Positions 1 through 8,331 of a DNA stretch of 64,000 nucleotides are shown here, piece by piece. Position 1 is the first letter of the stretch. Each line of letters opens with the position of its first letter. Origin of the DNA: Psychromonas sp. psych-6C06 (GTDB lineage: Bacteria; Pseudomonadota; Gammaproteobacteria; Enterobacterales; Psychromonadaceae); NCBI RefSeq assembly GCF_002835465.1, contig NZ_PIZM01000002.1:548398-612397 (forward strand), read 5' to 3'. Both the position numbers and the translations under genes were made by a program. Under the pieces are notes generated by a model. That model was not told the origin of the DNA. It ran no database searches and worked only from the letters and a program-made list of their open reading frames with translations.

Positions 1-285
1 TTTGGTGTTGTGGTGACAGATGAAAAATCACAGATCGTAGATCTAAAAGAGAAGCCAGTCTCAACTTACAATATAAATGCTGGGATATATGTATTAAACC
101 CAGAGGCATTAAATGCAATTCCTAGAAACCAGTTTTATGATATGCCAACTCTATTTCAACACTTCATTGATAAGGGCAAACAATGTTCTGTGTTTAACCT
201 ACATGATTATTGGTTAGACATTGGCCAAAAAAGCGATTTACATCAAGCCAATCAAGATATGAATAATTATAAAGTATCGGAATGA
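1..285 (+). CDS. Sugar nucleotidyltransferase, C-terminal part (5' end outside window)
   Basis: The reading frame is open from base 1 and ends at TGA 283-285, so this is the last ~94 residues of a longer gene. The start FGVVVTDE...VDLKEKP and the later NAGIYVLNPEAL and DYWLDIGQ match the C-terminal half of the NTP_transferase (glucose-1-phosphate nucleotidylyltransferase-like) fold. There the EKP stretch and the W-x-DIG motif line the sugar-phosphate site. Family members activate a sugar as its NDP or CMP derivative in the cytoplasm. Beside a Maf-type glycosyltransferase, the likeliest role is making a sugar donor for flagellin glycosylation (PtmE-like enzymes, often with an N-terminal CBS pair). 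The missing N-terminus leaves the substrate unknown. Confidence 0.8.
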   Translation, partial: FGVVVTDEKSQIVDLKEKPVSTYNINAGIYVLNPEALNAIPRNQFYDMPTLFQHFIDKGKQCSVFNLHDYWLDIGQKSDLHQANQDMNNYKVSE

Positions 286-286
286 A

Positions 287-314
287 GCGACACACCTTAA
301 CAAAAGTGTGTCGC
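287..314 (+). terminator. Hairpin just after the nucleotidyltransferase stop
   Basis: GCGACACAC (287-295) pairs perfectly with GTGTGTCGC (306-314) around a 10-nt loop, two bases after the stop codon. There is no U-run on either side, so it may be a weak or Rho-assisted terminator, or a 3'-end stabiliser. It also lies downstream of maf on the other strand. Confidence 0.5.
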
Positions 315-483
315 CTTAGATCATAGCTAAAGAATTAAAAAGCGATCTGTCTTACTTGTTAAAATTCACCCTACCTGTGTTGTGAGTTTGGAAGGGAGAA
401 TAACTAACTTCTGCACCTCACGCCTTGGTAGTTTTTAAGTTTTTCCTGCGCAATACGAGAGCACTTTCTAAATTCCATTGCGA

Positions 484-2478
484 TTAAAACTTCGCAGGCT
501 TGTTGTAATTTTCACTTAATTCAACAAATAGCCAATCAAAATGAGTATTTAGCGTTTCTAAACAAAACTTAATATATTGCTCTTGTGGTTCACGCTCGGT
601 AAAAAGGTATACATTACTCATAATGTTCGATTGCATATAGTTTAATGAGCCATTTATAAATCGTTGAAAAATTGTTTTAGCCCTATTTATCTCCGTATTA
701 TTTAAAAATGCATATTGCTTAGAGAATGCCTCTGCTAGCTCAACTCTTGTATTTACACCTTTCGTAAATGACTGTAATTTTTTAATATAAACTTTAAACT
801 TAGGTATTAATAATTTAAATTCATCATTTAAGTTATTCTTAAGGCCCTCCTGATACTCGAAGCACTCTTCCAATAAATTAGCCACAACATGAGACTTTTC
901 ATTAATATTTTTATGCAAAGGTAAATCTGAAATTCGGCAAGCAGTAGACAGTTCTATTTTTGCTCCATCACTTGTATTAATACAAGTAACATTTGGATTA
1001 GCCTGTAATAACATTTCTAGCATCATTCGCGAAGCATCAAAAATTTGAGTCGTTAAAACTTCATCAACAAAGTTTCCAGGGACTTTTAGATTACCTTTCA
1101 TAGTAGGCAGGTTAAATTTTAAATCCGCATTATCATGATAGTAAATACTCTCTTTAGAGTGGTGGCGCTGATCATCTCTAAAACCATAATCGACACCAAA
1201 TAAAACAAGTTTTTCAAACCCCATCTCTATGGCAATTGATGCAGCCGCATTCGATACCGTTGGGTTAGAGTACAAAACCTCAGTAAATTTATCGGAAATA
1301 AACTCTCTAACGAAAGCACCACCAGCATCAAGAGGCTTAAGCACAAGGTGTGCTTTCTTAAATAATTTTAATACCTCCGGATAAACTGTATTTAAACAGA
1401 TTAGATCGATCTGTTTAAGCTTCTCCTTTTCTCCCATTTTTAAAACAAGATCTAATAAAATAGCAGGACGCTCCATCTCGATATGAATATCAGGTGTAAT
1501 GTCGTTATTCAGTAGTGTTTTTAAAGCTGTACCGCAAGAAAAAACAATCGCTTCTCCTTTGTGTGCTTTTAAATATTCAATACTCGCGTCAAGTGAAGGT
1601 CCATTACCTATAATAAATACTGGCAGATCTCTTTTCTTCGCTTTTGCTGAATCAACTAAGCATGGAAATTGTGACTCTGTAATATTCGACAAAGTGTGGC
1701 TGATACCAATGATTTCATCTTCACAAAACCCCCACCCGCTTACATAACGATGGGCAAGATCGTGTACCATTTGAAATGCTTCATTAGTCTGATCACTAAG
1801 GTAATGCCTATATAGAAATAACCTAGAAGCGTTAAAATAACCTTTGCGTTTGAATATTTTAGCTATCTCATTGACGAAACCATTGGCATTACCGCCAATT
1901 TGTAATGTTAATTGACCGCCTTTTGCAAAGCATGACTTAATCATGTCACCAATATCAACGCTATGAAGCGTACAATAAAAACAATCAACGTCAGGTTCAT
2001 AAACAAAGGCATAGCGTATATCGACTTGATTAAATATACTTTGTAGGTGATGTCCTAACCCCGTCCCCATAAAAGCAATAAAATCGATTTGGTCACCTTT
2101 GGAAAAGGGAGCTGAAGTACTTAAACCAATCTCATCTACACGTTTATCAACAATCTTATCTAAAGTTATTTCATGCTCATAAGTCCGGTTACCATCTCGC
2201 TGAACATGGTAAGTAAAGTGTCTAGGTTTTTTTAAAAATTCACTAACTTGCTGTTCACTCAGCTTTTGTGGATCATCGTCATAAATTAGGTTGCCATTTG
2301 ATACCAGATTTAGATGTCCATTTTCGTCAAAAATTAATTTTACTCGCGTCGGAGTGTAGTTTTCATAAAACTTATAAACATCAGGCATGAATTTTTTTAA
2401 GACTGCCATATTATTGACGAACGTCGCTCGGAGCAGTTTAGTTTGAATATCTAAGAGGGGATCTATCGCTTGCGTCAT
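484..2478 (-). CDS. maf: Maf-type motility accessory factor (DUF115/MptE-like flagellin glycosyltransferase)
   Basis: 664 aa. The central region holds the DUF115 (MAF_flag10) signature: GNGPSLD at residues ~291-297, followed by IVFSCGTALKTL and PDIHIEMER. An earlier glycine-rich stretch (GTGLG, ~138-142) belongs to the N-terminal Maf domain. Maf proteins act in the cytoplasm and transfer nonulosonic acids (pseudaminic or legionaminic acid) to Ser/Thr of flagellin before export. The gene sits after fliD and faces a sugar nucleotidyltransferase, which fits that role. It has its own sigma-54 promoter and is separated from fliD by a terminator. The sugar cannot be deduced from this window because the synthesis genes are not in it. 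Confidence 0.88.
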   Translation of the reverse strand: MTQAIDPLLDIQTKLLRATFVNNMAVLKKFMPDVYKFYENYTPTRVKLIFDENGHLNLVSNGNLIYDDDPQKLSEQQVSEFLKKPRHFTYHVQRDGNRTYEHEITLDKIVDKRVDEIGLSTSAPFSKGDQIDFIAFMGTGLGHHLQSIFNQVDIRYAFVYEPDVDCFYCTLHSVDIGDMIKSCFAKGGQLTLQIGGNANGFVNEIAKIFKRKGYFNASRLFLYRHYLSDQTNEAFQMVHDLAHRYVSGWGFCEDEIIGISHTLSNITESQFPCLVDSAKAKKRDLPVFIIGNGPSLDASIEYLKAHKGEAIVFSCGTALKTLLNNDITPDIHIEMERPAILLDLVLKMGEKEKLKQIDLICLNTVYPEVLKLFKKAHLVLKPLDAGGAFVREFISDKFTEVLYSNPTVSNAAASIAIEMGFEKLVLFGVDYGFRDDQRHHSKESIYYHDNADLKFNLPTMKGNLKVPGNFVDEVLTTQIFDASRMMLEMLLQANPNVTCINTSDGAKIELSTACRISDLPLHKNINEKSHVVANLLEECFEYQEGLKNNLNDEFKLLIPKFKVYIKKLQSFTKGVNTRVELAEAFSKQYAFLNNTEINRAKTIFQRFINGSLNYMQSNIMSNVYLFTEREPQEQYIKFCLETLNTHFDWLFVELSENYNKPAKF

Positions 2479-2525
2479 AAATAAACTCGCTTATTGGATT
2501 TAATAATTGATTATAGTGAGCAATA

Positions 2526-2541
2526 TGCAAGTTGCTATCCA
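2526..2541 (-). promoter_or_regulatory. Sigma-54 (-24/-12) promoter of maf
   Basis: On the minus strand this reads TGGATAGCAACTTGCA. GG and GC are exactly 10 nt apart and the -12 half TTGCA is perfect against TGGCACGNNNNTTGCW. The -12 element lies about 50 bp before the maf ATG (2478) and downstream of the fliD terminator, so it is positioned to serve maf alone. Confidence 0.75.
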
Positions 2542-2555
2542 GAATTTATAACATT

Positions 2556-2604
2556 CTGAAATAAATAAAAAAATGCGCCATGGATCAAAAATCAATAGCG
2601 CATT
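2556..2604 (-). terminator. Rho-independent terminator after fliD
   Basis: On the minus strand, AATGCGC (2598-2604) pairs with GCGCATT (2572-2578) around a 19-nt loop. A T-rich run follows (complement of the A-rich 2556-2571). It lies 26 bp past the fliD stop. Confidence 0.75.
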
Positions 2605-2629
2605 AAATGTTGTTAAGGAATACTATTTT

Positions 2630-4693
2630 TTAATTATCTCGGGTATAACCCGGCAGTGCATCTAATGCGCTTGTAAGGTAATTCATGGTATTTCCAAGGG
2701 CTGACACCGCCATATCCATAGCATTAAAATCTTTGTATAAACGCGCTTCAAGCTTATCGGTACGATAAGTAAGGTCCGCTTCTTGTCGCTCAAGGTCATT
2801 AATTTTTTTATATAATGAATCAATTTTACTATCAATAACCCCTTCACTCAGATCAACATCACCGCTCGTTGAAGTAATACTTTTATCGATAATACTTGTC
2901 AGTAAATTATTCATGACTACCGTCATACCTTCAGCAAAGGTGACGTCGCCTCGAGAGCCTAACGCGCCCCCTTCAATTAATAATTTAATGCCCGCTGAAT
3001 CACCGCTTTCTGATAGTAAGAACTGCCCATCACCCAATGCATCCACACCATCTATTTTACCTTCAACATTCACACCAGCGGTACCCGCTTGTACTCCAAA
3101 CCCTAAACCAGCTAAAAAATTAGTATCTACTTCTGTAAAAGCAACATTAGAAGTTGAACCATACTTGTTTGAGGTGATCGCTATTTTGCCTGCATCTTCA
3201 GCTAAACTGACACTGATCGCTTTGTCGATAAAGTTACTATCTGAATTAATTTTAGATTGTAACTCAGTCATCAAATCACCAATCGTTGCATAGGAGCCTT
3301 GTGCAAGATTAATATCATTGGAAATTGAACCATCGACACGCATTTTAAACGTATCATTATCGGCATCAATGGTTAATGGGAAATTAGTACTAATATCCAC
3401 ACCCGTTAATAGCCCTTGAGTCGCTATCTGCGTTACTTCTACACCATATGTACCGGGTTTAGTTAAACTGTTATTGCTTTCAAAAGAGACCAACCCATCA
3501 CTAGCAGCTCCTGATGCAGTGAAAAAATCGGCAACGCCAGCCATATCATTTTTTAATACATCGGCAAATTTAGTACTATCTAATTCTAAAGTACCATCAC
3601 GCGCTGTTAATAACCCTAAATCAGCAAAGCTGTGAACAGAACCTTCAATGTGATCTACTTGGGTATTTAATACACCACGCATTAAGCTTTGAATATTTCG
3701 AATTGTACTATCACCATTTAAAATACCATTTTCAGCACCGACGCCATTAAATGCTGTTAGCTCATTCATCTGGGTTATCGTACTATTGTAGTTATCAACA
3801 AATGCTTGGATCTGTTCTTCAACTTTACTGGTATCTTGGTTAATTGATAGTTTTACTGTTTTTCCAATCTCTGTCGTGCCATTTAAATTCAGTGTTACCC
3901 CTTCTATTACACTGGTGATTTCATTGCTATCACGCGTGATTGTAATGCCATTCATCACAATTTCGGCATCCTGAGCAGCAGAGGTTTGATCAAGGTTCTT
4001 ATCGCTTGCACTGTAGGTAAAACGAGAAAGACCTGTGCCATCGGTATTGTTACCGTCATCATCTGAAACGGTTAACTCAATCGCACTTTCTTCTCCGGTA
4101 TCTTTGCTGGTTAACACTAAGCGATAGTTATCACCATCATTGATGATCGATGCACTAACACTATAATCGCCATCGTTAATCGCATCACGCATGCCAGCTA
4201 AAGAGTTATTTGAGGCATCAATCTCTAATGTTTCTATTGGTTTATCTGCATCTACAGCGAAAGCACTATTGCCTGTGCCACTGTATGCTCCAAAGCGGAA
4301 TGATATCGTCCCGGTGCCAATTGGCTCGTTAACACTTGAGAATGAATTAGCTGTAGATGAGACGATCGTATGTGCTTGAGCACGCTTATTAACCTCAAAC
4401 TCCCAGTTGCCCGTTTCTGCACCGATGCCCAATTTTGCATCTAAAATTTCACTGTCGCTACTTGAATAGGAAGCTGCAGAAAAAGAGGAGCTGAGCGCTA
4501 AATCTTTATAGGATGATTTAAAAGCGGAAAGGCCACTATTGAGCATGCCAAATGCTGATATTTGTGCAGTTGCTTCTGCTGCAGACTTAGTCATTTTAGC
4601 AAGAGCTGGATCTTTTTCTGCGCCAACGATAGCGGTCACAATAGAGTTAATATCGAGACCAGATCCAAGGCCTGTTGAGGTGATTGAAGACAT
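2630..4693 (-). CDS. fliD: Flagellar filament cap / hook-associated protein 2
   Basis: 687 aa, longer than the ~470 aa enteric protein. The N-terminus SSITSTGLGSGLDINSIV is the typical FliD_N domain. The middle has hook-IN-like segments (MNGITITRDSNEI, then VEGVTLNLNG). The C-terminal FliD_C domain ends in a coiled-coil-prone stretch (INDLERQEADLTYR) and ALDALPGYTRDN. FliD is exported without cleavage and forms the cap under which flagellin folds. A sigma-54 promoter lies 42 bp upstream and a terminator follows, so fliD looks monocistronic. The export chaperone gene fliS, which usually follows fliD, is absent; maf is next instead. Confidence 0.95.
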   Translation of the reverse strand: MSSITSTGLGSGLDINSIVTAIVGAEKDPALAKMTKSAAEATAQISAFGMLNSGLSAFKSSYKDLALSSSFSAASYSSSDSEILDAKLGIGAETGNWEFEVNKRAQAHTIVSSTANSFSSVNEPIGTGTISFRFGAYSGTGNSAFAVDADKPIETLEIDASNNSLAGMRDAINDGDYSVSASIINDGDNYRLVLTSKDTGEESAIELTVSDDDGNNTDGTGLSRFTYSASDKNLDQTSAAQDAEIVMNGITITRDSNEITSVIEGVTLNLNGTTEIGKTVKLSINQDTSKVEEQIQAFVDNYNSTITQMNELTAFNGVGAENGILNGDSTIRNIQSLMRGVLNTQVDHIEGSVHSFADLGLLTARDGTLELDSTKFADVLKNDMAGVADFFTASGAASDGLVSFESNNSLTKPGTYGVEVTQIATQGLLTGVDISTNFPLTIDADNDTFKMRVDGSISNDINLAQGSYATIGDLMTELQSKINSDSNFIDKAISVSLAEDAGKIAITSNKYGSTSNVAFTEVDTNFLAGLGFGVQAGTAGVNVEGKIDGVDALGDGQFLLSESGDSAGIKLLIEGGALGSRGDVTFAEGMTVVMNNLLTSIIDKSITSTSGDVDLSEGVIDSKIDSLYKKINDLERQEADLTYRTDKLEARLYKDFNAMDMAVSALGNTMNYLTSALDALPGYTRDN

Positions 4694-4734
4694 AGAAACT
4701 CCTTGCTTGCTAAAATAGATGACAGCAAAAACGA

Positions 4735-4750
4735 TGCAAAAACTAAGCCA
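4735..4750 (-). promoter_or_regulatory. Sigma-54 (-24/-12) promoter of fliD
   Basis: On the minus strand this reads TGGCTTAGTTTTTGCA, with GG-N10-GC spacing, TGGC at -24 and TTGCA at -12. It lies ~42 bp upstream of the fliD start, in the 177-bp flaG-fliD gap. Sigma-54 control of middle flagellar genes is established in Vibrio and Pseudomonas. Confidence 0.75.
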
Positions 4751-4870
4751 TAAAAATATAAAACAACATTAAATTATAGAGTTACTGACTAATTTAAAAT
4801 GATATTGCCCAAGTAAAAATAACACGCTTAGGTAATGATTATAGTACGGCGACGAAAACAAAACCTTTCT

Positions 4871-5257
4871 TTACACTTTGGTATCGAACAGTATACCTAC
4901 CACATCATCCATTTTTTTACGTAATACGACTAACTCTTCAGAAGGAATTTGACGAATCACCTCTTGTGTTTCAGCATCAGTCACCGAAATAATCTCTTCT
5001 CCGGATTGCTCATCAATACTAAACGATAAGTTGCGTTGCATACTTTGGACAAATGCACTCACCTCTTCTAAGGCAAGCGATACTTCTTTAGGTGATGCTT
5101 CTTTGGGCGCTTCTTCAGCCTTTTCCGTTACATTTATTTTATTAATCTGTTCACTTGGTGCAACTGTCTTATTGTTATTAATCGCTTCTTTTTGCGATTT
5201 TTCATTATCTAGACCAACTAAACCTGTTGGTGATACCGCTACATTTAAATCTGACAT
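4871..5257 (-). CDS. flaG: FlaG family flagellar protein
   Basis: 128 aa. It has a variable, charged N-terminal half (SQKEAINNNKTVAP...EKAEEAPKEASPKE) and the conserved FlaG C-terminus: LSFSIDEQSGEEIISVTDAETQ, then EVIRQIPSEE and the VVLRKKMDDVVG helix. FlaG proteins affect filament length; their exact place is not settled. It lies between the flagellin and fliD, the usual flaA-flaG-fliD order of Vibrio and Shewanella. A strong ribosome-binding site (GGAGG) precedes the ATG. No separate promoter was found, so transcription probably comes from leakage past the flagellin terminator. Confidence 0.9.
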   Translation of the reverse strand: MSDLNVAVSPTGLVGLDNEKSQKEAINNNKTVAPSEQINKINVTEKAEEAPKEASPKEVSLALEEVSAFVQSMQRNLSFSIDEQSGEEIISVTDAETQEVIRQIPSEELVVLRKKMDDVVGILFDTKV

Positions 5258-5298
5258 AACGCCTCCAAATTCAATTATTTTATCAACCTGTTAATGGC

Positions 5299-5323
5299 AA
5301 AAAAGCCCCCTAAAATAGGGAGC
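5299..5323 (-). terminator. Rho-independent terminator after flagellin
   Basis: On the minus strand, GCTCCCTA pairs with TAGGGGGC (one G-U) around a short AT loop, followed by TTTTTT (complement of 5299-5304). It lies 36 bp past the flagellin stop and before flaG. Confidence 0.8.
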
Positions 5324-5358
5324 TATTATTGTGCCATGTTATCTAGCTACCCAGCTTA

Positions 5359-7305
5359 TTACCCAAGCATTGATAGTACACTTTGTGATGAAGCATTTGC
5401 TTGCGCTAACATCGATGTACCCGCTTGTTGTAAGATTTGCGCTTTACTCATTTTCGAAGTTTCAGCTGCAAAATCAGCATCTTGGATTCGTGAATTCGCC
5501 GCCGATAAGTTTTGCGATACATTTTCCAAGTTAGAAATAGTAGAGCCTAAACGGTTTTGAATCGCACCTAGATTTGCTCGAGACTCGGTGATTTTACCTA
5601 AAGCGTCATCAATTCGGTCGATTGAATTTGATGCGTTCGCCGCACTGGTTACACTAAGACCGATACCTACAGCAGTATCACTACCACCTTGCGAAGTCAC
5701 GCCCAGTTTTGCGAGTGCAGTATCTTTTGTCGCTTCATCGGCAGCATTACTGGTGATAACGACATCTTTTCCACTCTCACCTGTAAGCGTAATTTCGCCA
5801 GTTGTTGTCACTGTTGCATTAGCGGCATTACCAATTAACATTGCATTCGAGTCTGCTGAAACTTTAATATCATTACCAGATTGTGAAGTTAACACTAGTT
5901 CACCTGAATCTGCATCAGCACTTGCGACTACACCTTGAACACCTGAATTATTGATAGCATTTACCAAGTCATCCATTGTTGCATTAGTCATCGCTCCAGT
6001 TAAATCAATTTTAACACCATTCACATTAAAGCCCGTTTCAGCAGCTGCTAATGAAATTTCAGCAGAGTATGAAACTGTTGTTGTTGCTGAAGCAGTTACT
6101 CCAGATTCATCTGAGATGGCATTAATAGCAAAGGCTTTATCAGCAGCAGAGGTTCCATTCACTTCACCTAGGTCAACACCGTTAATTTGAATAGCATCAT
6201 TTGAAGTGATCGTAGTTCCGACAACAGAGCCCCCTTTAACCACGTCTGAGCCAGTTGACACATTGAAACCTAGTGCTTGTACATCTGCGGTACTACCAGC
6301 ATCAGTTAAGCCTATTTCAATCGCCTCACCATCCGCACTTGTAAGAGCAACATAACCAGCATAGTCATCATCAGTTAGACCAGCTTGAGCACCACCTGCA
6401 TCGATAGTGATATCTTTACCCGTATCGTTACTTAATACGAGGGCACCATCGCTACTTAATGAAGCAGTTATACCTGATACATCACGGTTGATTGTATCCA
6501 CTAGTTCAGTTGTATCAGCAGTAGCGCCAATAACAGTACCATTAATACTTAATGTACCATCTGTAGTACCACTTATTCCGCCATTACCTTCTACTGTGTT
6601 ATAAGCAGAGGCAGTAACTCCTGTTAACCCCTGACTTGCATTAACAGTTTCTTTTACTACTTCTGCCGAATCACCAGCAGTTACCGCTGCGCCACTTAAC
6701 GCAACACCATTAAGGGTAACCGTACCCGTGGTCATATCAGCGGCTGAATTGGTGCGACCACCATTCAAGTCACCAGTACCTGAAACAGCATTAAGATTTA
6801 GATCTTTAGTTGTTACCGCATCAATTGAGAACGATAATGTTTCACCATTATTCGCACCAATTTGTAACGTAGTTGATGAGTTTGAACCATCTAATAAGTT
6901 GATTCCATTGAACTGTGTTGTTTCTGCGATACGGTCTAATTCAGAGTATAGTTGATCAACCTCTTTTTGGATTGATGCTCTGTTTGATGAAGAGTTGGTA
7001 TCATTGGCTGCTTGTACAGATAGCTCACGCATACGCTGCAAGATGTTTGTCATCTCATCCATTGAACCCTCTGCGGTTTGCGCCATAGAGATACCATCGT
7101 TAGCGTTACGTACACCTTGATTGATACCTTTAATTTGAGATTGCATACCGGTTGAAATTGCAAGACCAGCGGCGTCATCTTTTGCACTATTGATACGTAG
7201 ACCAGAAGATAAACGTTCCATTGCTTGGTTACTTACTGCTTGTGATTTGCCTAACTGACGCTGTGCGTTCAAAGACATTACATTGGTATTTACTACTGCA
7301 GCCAT
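5359..7305 (-). CDS. fliC: Flagellin (filament subunit), large variable domain
   Basis: 648 aa, against ~380 aa for typical Vibrio polar flagellins. Conserved D0/D1 N-terminus: AAVVNTNVMSLNAQRQLGK and the LSSGLRINSAKDDAAGLAI region to ~residue 165. Conserved C-terminus from ~555 (NSIDRIDDALGKI, ENVSQNLSAANSRIQDADFA, ending LSMLG). The ~390-residue insert is Thr/Ala/Asp-rich and holds about four segments resembling the flagellin hook-IN motif (around 194-234, 249-301, 369-410, 425-482), each with an xxxNGVxx strand followed by an amphipathic helix. The protein has no cysteine. Its Ser/Thr-rich surface is a plausible target for Maf. Two sigma-28 promoters precede it, a strong AAGGAG sits 6 nt before ATG, and a terminator follows. 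It is the only flagellin gene here. Confidence 0.96.
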   Translation of the reverse strand: MAAVVNTNVMSLNAQRQLGKSQAVSNQAMERLSSGLRINSAKDDAAGLAISTGMQSQIKGINQGVRNANDGISMAQTAEGSMDEMTNILQRMRELSVQAANDTNSSSNRASIQKEVDQLYSELDRIAETTQFNGINLLDGSNSSTTLQIGANNGETLSFSIDAVTTKDLNLNAVSGTGDLNGGRTNSAADMTTGTVTLNGVALSGAAVTAGDSAEVVKETVNASQGLTGVTASAYNTVEGNGGISGTTDGTLSINGTVIGATADTTELVDTINRDVSGITASLSSDGALVLSNDTGKDITIDAGGAQAGLTDDDYAGYVALTSADGEAIEIGLTDAGSTADVQALGFNVSTGSDVVKGGSVVGTTITSNDAIQINGVDLGEVNGTSAADKAFAINAISDESGVTASATTTVSYSAEISLAAAETGFNVNGVKIDLTGAMTNATMDDLVNAINNSGVQGVVASADADSGELVLTSQSGNDIKVSADSNAMLIGNAANATVTTTGEITLTGESGKDVVITSNAADEATKDTALAKLGVTSQGGSDTAVGIGLSVTSAANASNSIDRIDDALGKITESRANLGAIQNRLGSTISNLENVSQNLSAANSRIQDADFAAETSKMSKAQILQQAGTSMLAQANASSQSVLSMLG

Positions 7306-7380
7306 GATGTGCTCCTTAGTTATAATTTCCTGAATTAAGCTTTAATGCACTTGTATTCAGTTTGATTAAGTATGTATCTT

Positions 7381-7407
7381 GTATCGACCGCTTAAAAAAT
7401 AACTTTA
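7381..7407 (-). promoter_or_regulatory. Sigma-28 (FliA) promoter of flagellin, proximal
   Basis: On the minus strand TAAA (7404-7407), then exactly 15 nt, then GTCGATAC (7381-7388), against the consensus TAAA-N15-GCCGATAA. The -10 matches 6 of 8. It lies ~75 bp upstream of the flagellin ATG. FliA itself is encoded at ~30.3-31.0 kb. Confidence 0.7.
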
Positions 7408-7484
7408 GAAAAAATTTAACGATTTTTAACTTTGTTTAAGTAGCGGTTCATTTTCAAAACAGTCGATGTTCAGACTTAATAACT

Positions 7485-7511
7485 TTATCGACAGTAGAAA
7501 AAATAACTTTA
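7485..7511 (-). promoter_or_regulatory. Sigma-28 (FliA) promoter of flagellin, distal
   Basis: On the minus strand TAAA (7508-7511), 15 nt, GTCGATAA (7485-7492). The -10 matches 7 of 8, better than the proximal copy. The two elements share the surrounding TAAAGTTATTTTTT and lie 104 bp apart, so one probably arose by duplication. Confidence 0.72.
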
Positions 7512-7561
7512 GGAAGAATGGGAATATTTTTTAAAAAGAGTGTTTTTATAACCAAGAAACT

Positions 7562-7592
7562 AAAAAAGCGCTAACAAATAGTTGCTAACGCT
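7562..7592 (-). terminator. Rho-independent terminator after the MaoC-like gene
   Basis: On the minus strand AGCGTTAGC pairs with GTTAGCGCT (two G-U pairs, 8-nt loop), followed by TTTTTT. It lies ~35 bp past the stop of the MaoC-like gene. Confidence 0.8.
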
Positions 7593-7627
7593 ATAAAATT
7601 AAAGGTATTTATATTTTAAAGTACAGG

Positions 7628-8314
7628 CTAAAAATAAACACGAACGACTGAAACAGCAACACAGCCTGGGCGACGTGTATTCTTAATTTCGACAGAGATC
7701 TCTTTTTCTATCTCAAGACCACGCTTTATAGGGGTTACTTTTATTAAGCGACTGTGCGCGCGAATGACACTACCTGTTTTAACTGGATAGGGGAACCTAA
7801 CTTGATTTAAACCGTAGTTCACCGTCATTTTGGCATCAGGATAGAGTGGTTTATCAGGATCAACGCTGTCCGTTAAACGCGGAAGCAGTGATAATGTCAA
7901 AAAACCATGTGCAATGGTTGTTTTAAAAGGGGACTCTCTATTAGCCCTTTCTACATCATTATGTAGCCATTGTTTATCTTCAGTGATCTCTGCAAACTGA
8001 TCAATACGGGTCTGATCAATCGTCAACCAATCACCAACATGCACCTCTTCACCAATTTGTGATTGCAGTTTCAAAAATAGCTCCCTTGCATCTGGGCTAA
8101 GTTGAATAGGTTTTTGTGCAACATTGACTGTTTTGCCATCTTTTAAAATAGAGTACTCTTTAACCCAAGAGCGAAGTTGTTCACGGTTACTGTTTGCCTT
8201 TTTGATAAACAGTGAATAATAGTCACGAATAGTTGGAGACATCCACGGTGTAAAGTCGACCGCAAATTTTTCCATAAATTCCGCTTTATATTTATTGATA
8301 TCAAATCTTTTCAT
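7628..8314 (-). CDS. MaoC-like (R)-specific enoyl-CoA hydratase/dehydratase
   Basis: 228 aa. The second half carries the MaoC hot-dog signature: VGDWLTIDQTRIDQFAEITEDKQWLHNDVERA, with the catalytic Asp/His pair in the D-x-Q-W-L-H-N-D stretch, then FKTTIAHGFLTLSLLPRL. The N-terminal ~80 residues are charged and helical and are not part of the core fold. Family members hydrate trans-2-enoyl-CoA in fatty-acid or PHA metabolism; the physiological substrate is unknown. The gene starts 17 bp after pyrF, so both probably share a transcript. The link to pyrF is probably only positional. Confidence 0.82.
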   Translation of the reverse strand: MKRFDINKYKAEFMEKFAVDFTPWMSPTIRDYYSLFIKKANSNREQLRSWVKEYSILKDGKTVNVAQKPIQLSPDARELFLKLQSQIGEEVHVGDWLTIDQTRIDQFAEITEDKQWLHNDVERANRESPFKTTIAHGFLTLSLLPRLTDSVDPDKPLYPDAKMTVNYGLNQVRFPYPVKTGSVIRAHSRLIKVTPIKRGLEIEKEISVEIKNTRRPGCVAVSVVRVYF

Positions 8315-8331
8315 TTAACAGTTCCTGCAAC

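Larger units (their letters stand above)
7306..7561. other. Flagellin upstream region
   Basis: The flagellin and the MaoC-like gene are separated by 322 bp without a credible gene. The left part is the flagellin leader and two sigma-28 promoters; the right end holds the terminator of the MaoC gene. I see no sigma-54 -24/-12 element here, so flagellin looks purely FliA-dependent. Confidence 0.6.

Noticed and set aside
316-483. Possible small gene or RNA between the nucleotidyltransferase and maf
   Set aside because: No start with a ribosome-binding site, no long frame and no strong structure seen.
5588-6955. Plus-strand open frames opposite the flagellin
   Set aside because: Val/Pro/Ser-rich products of the reverse frame of a repetitive gene; no ribosome-binding sites or family features.
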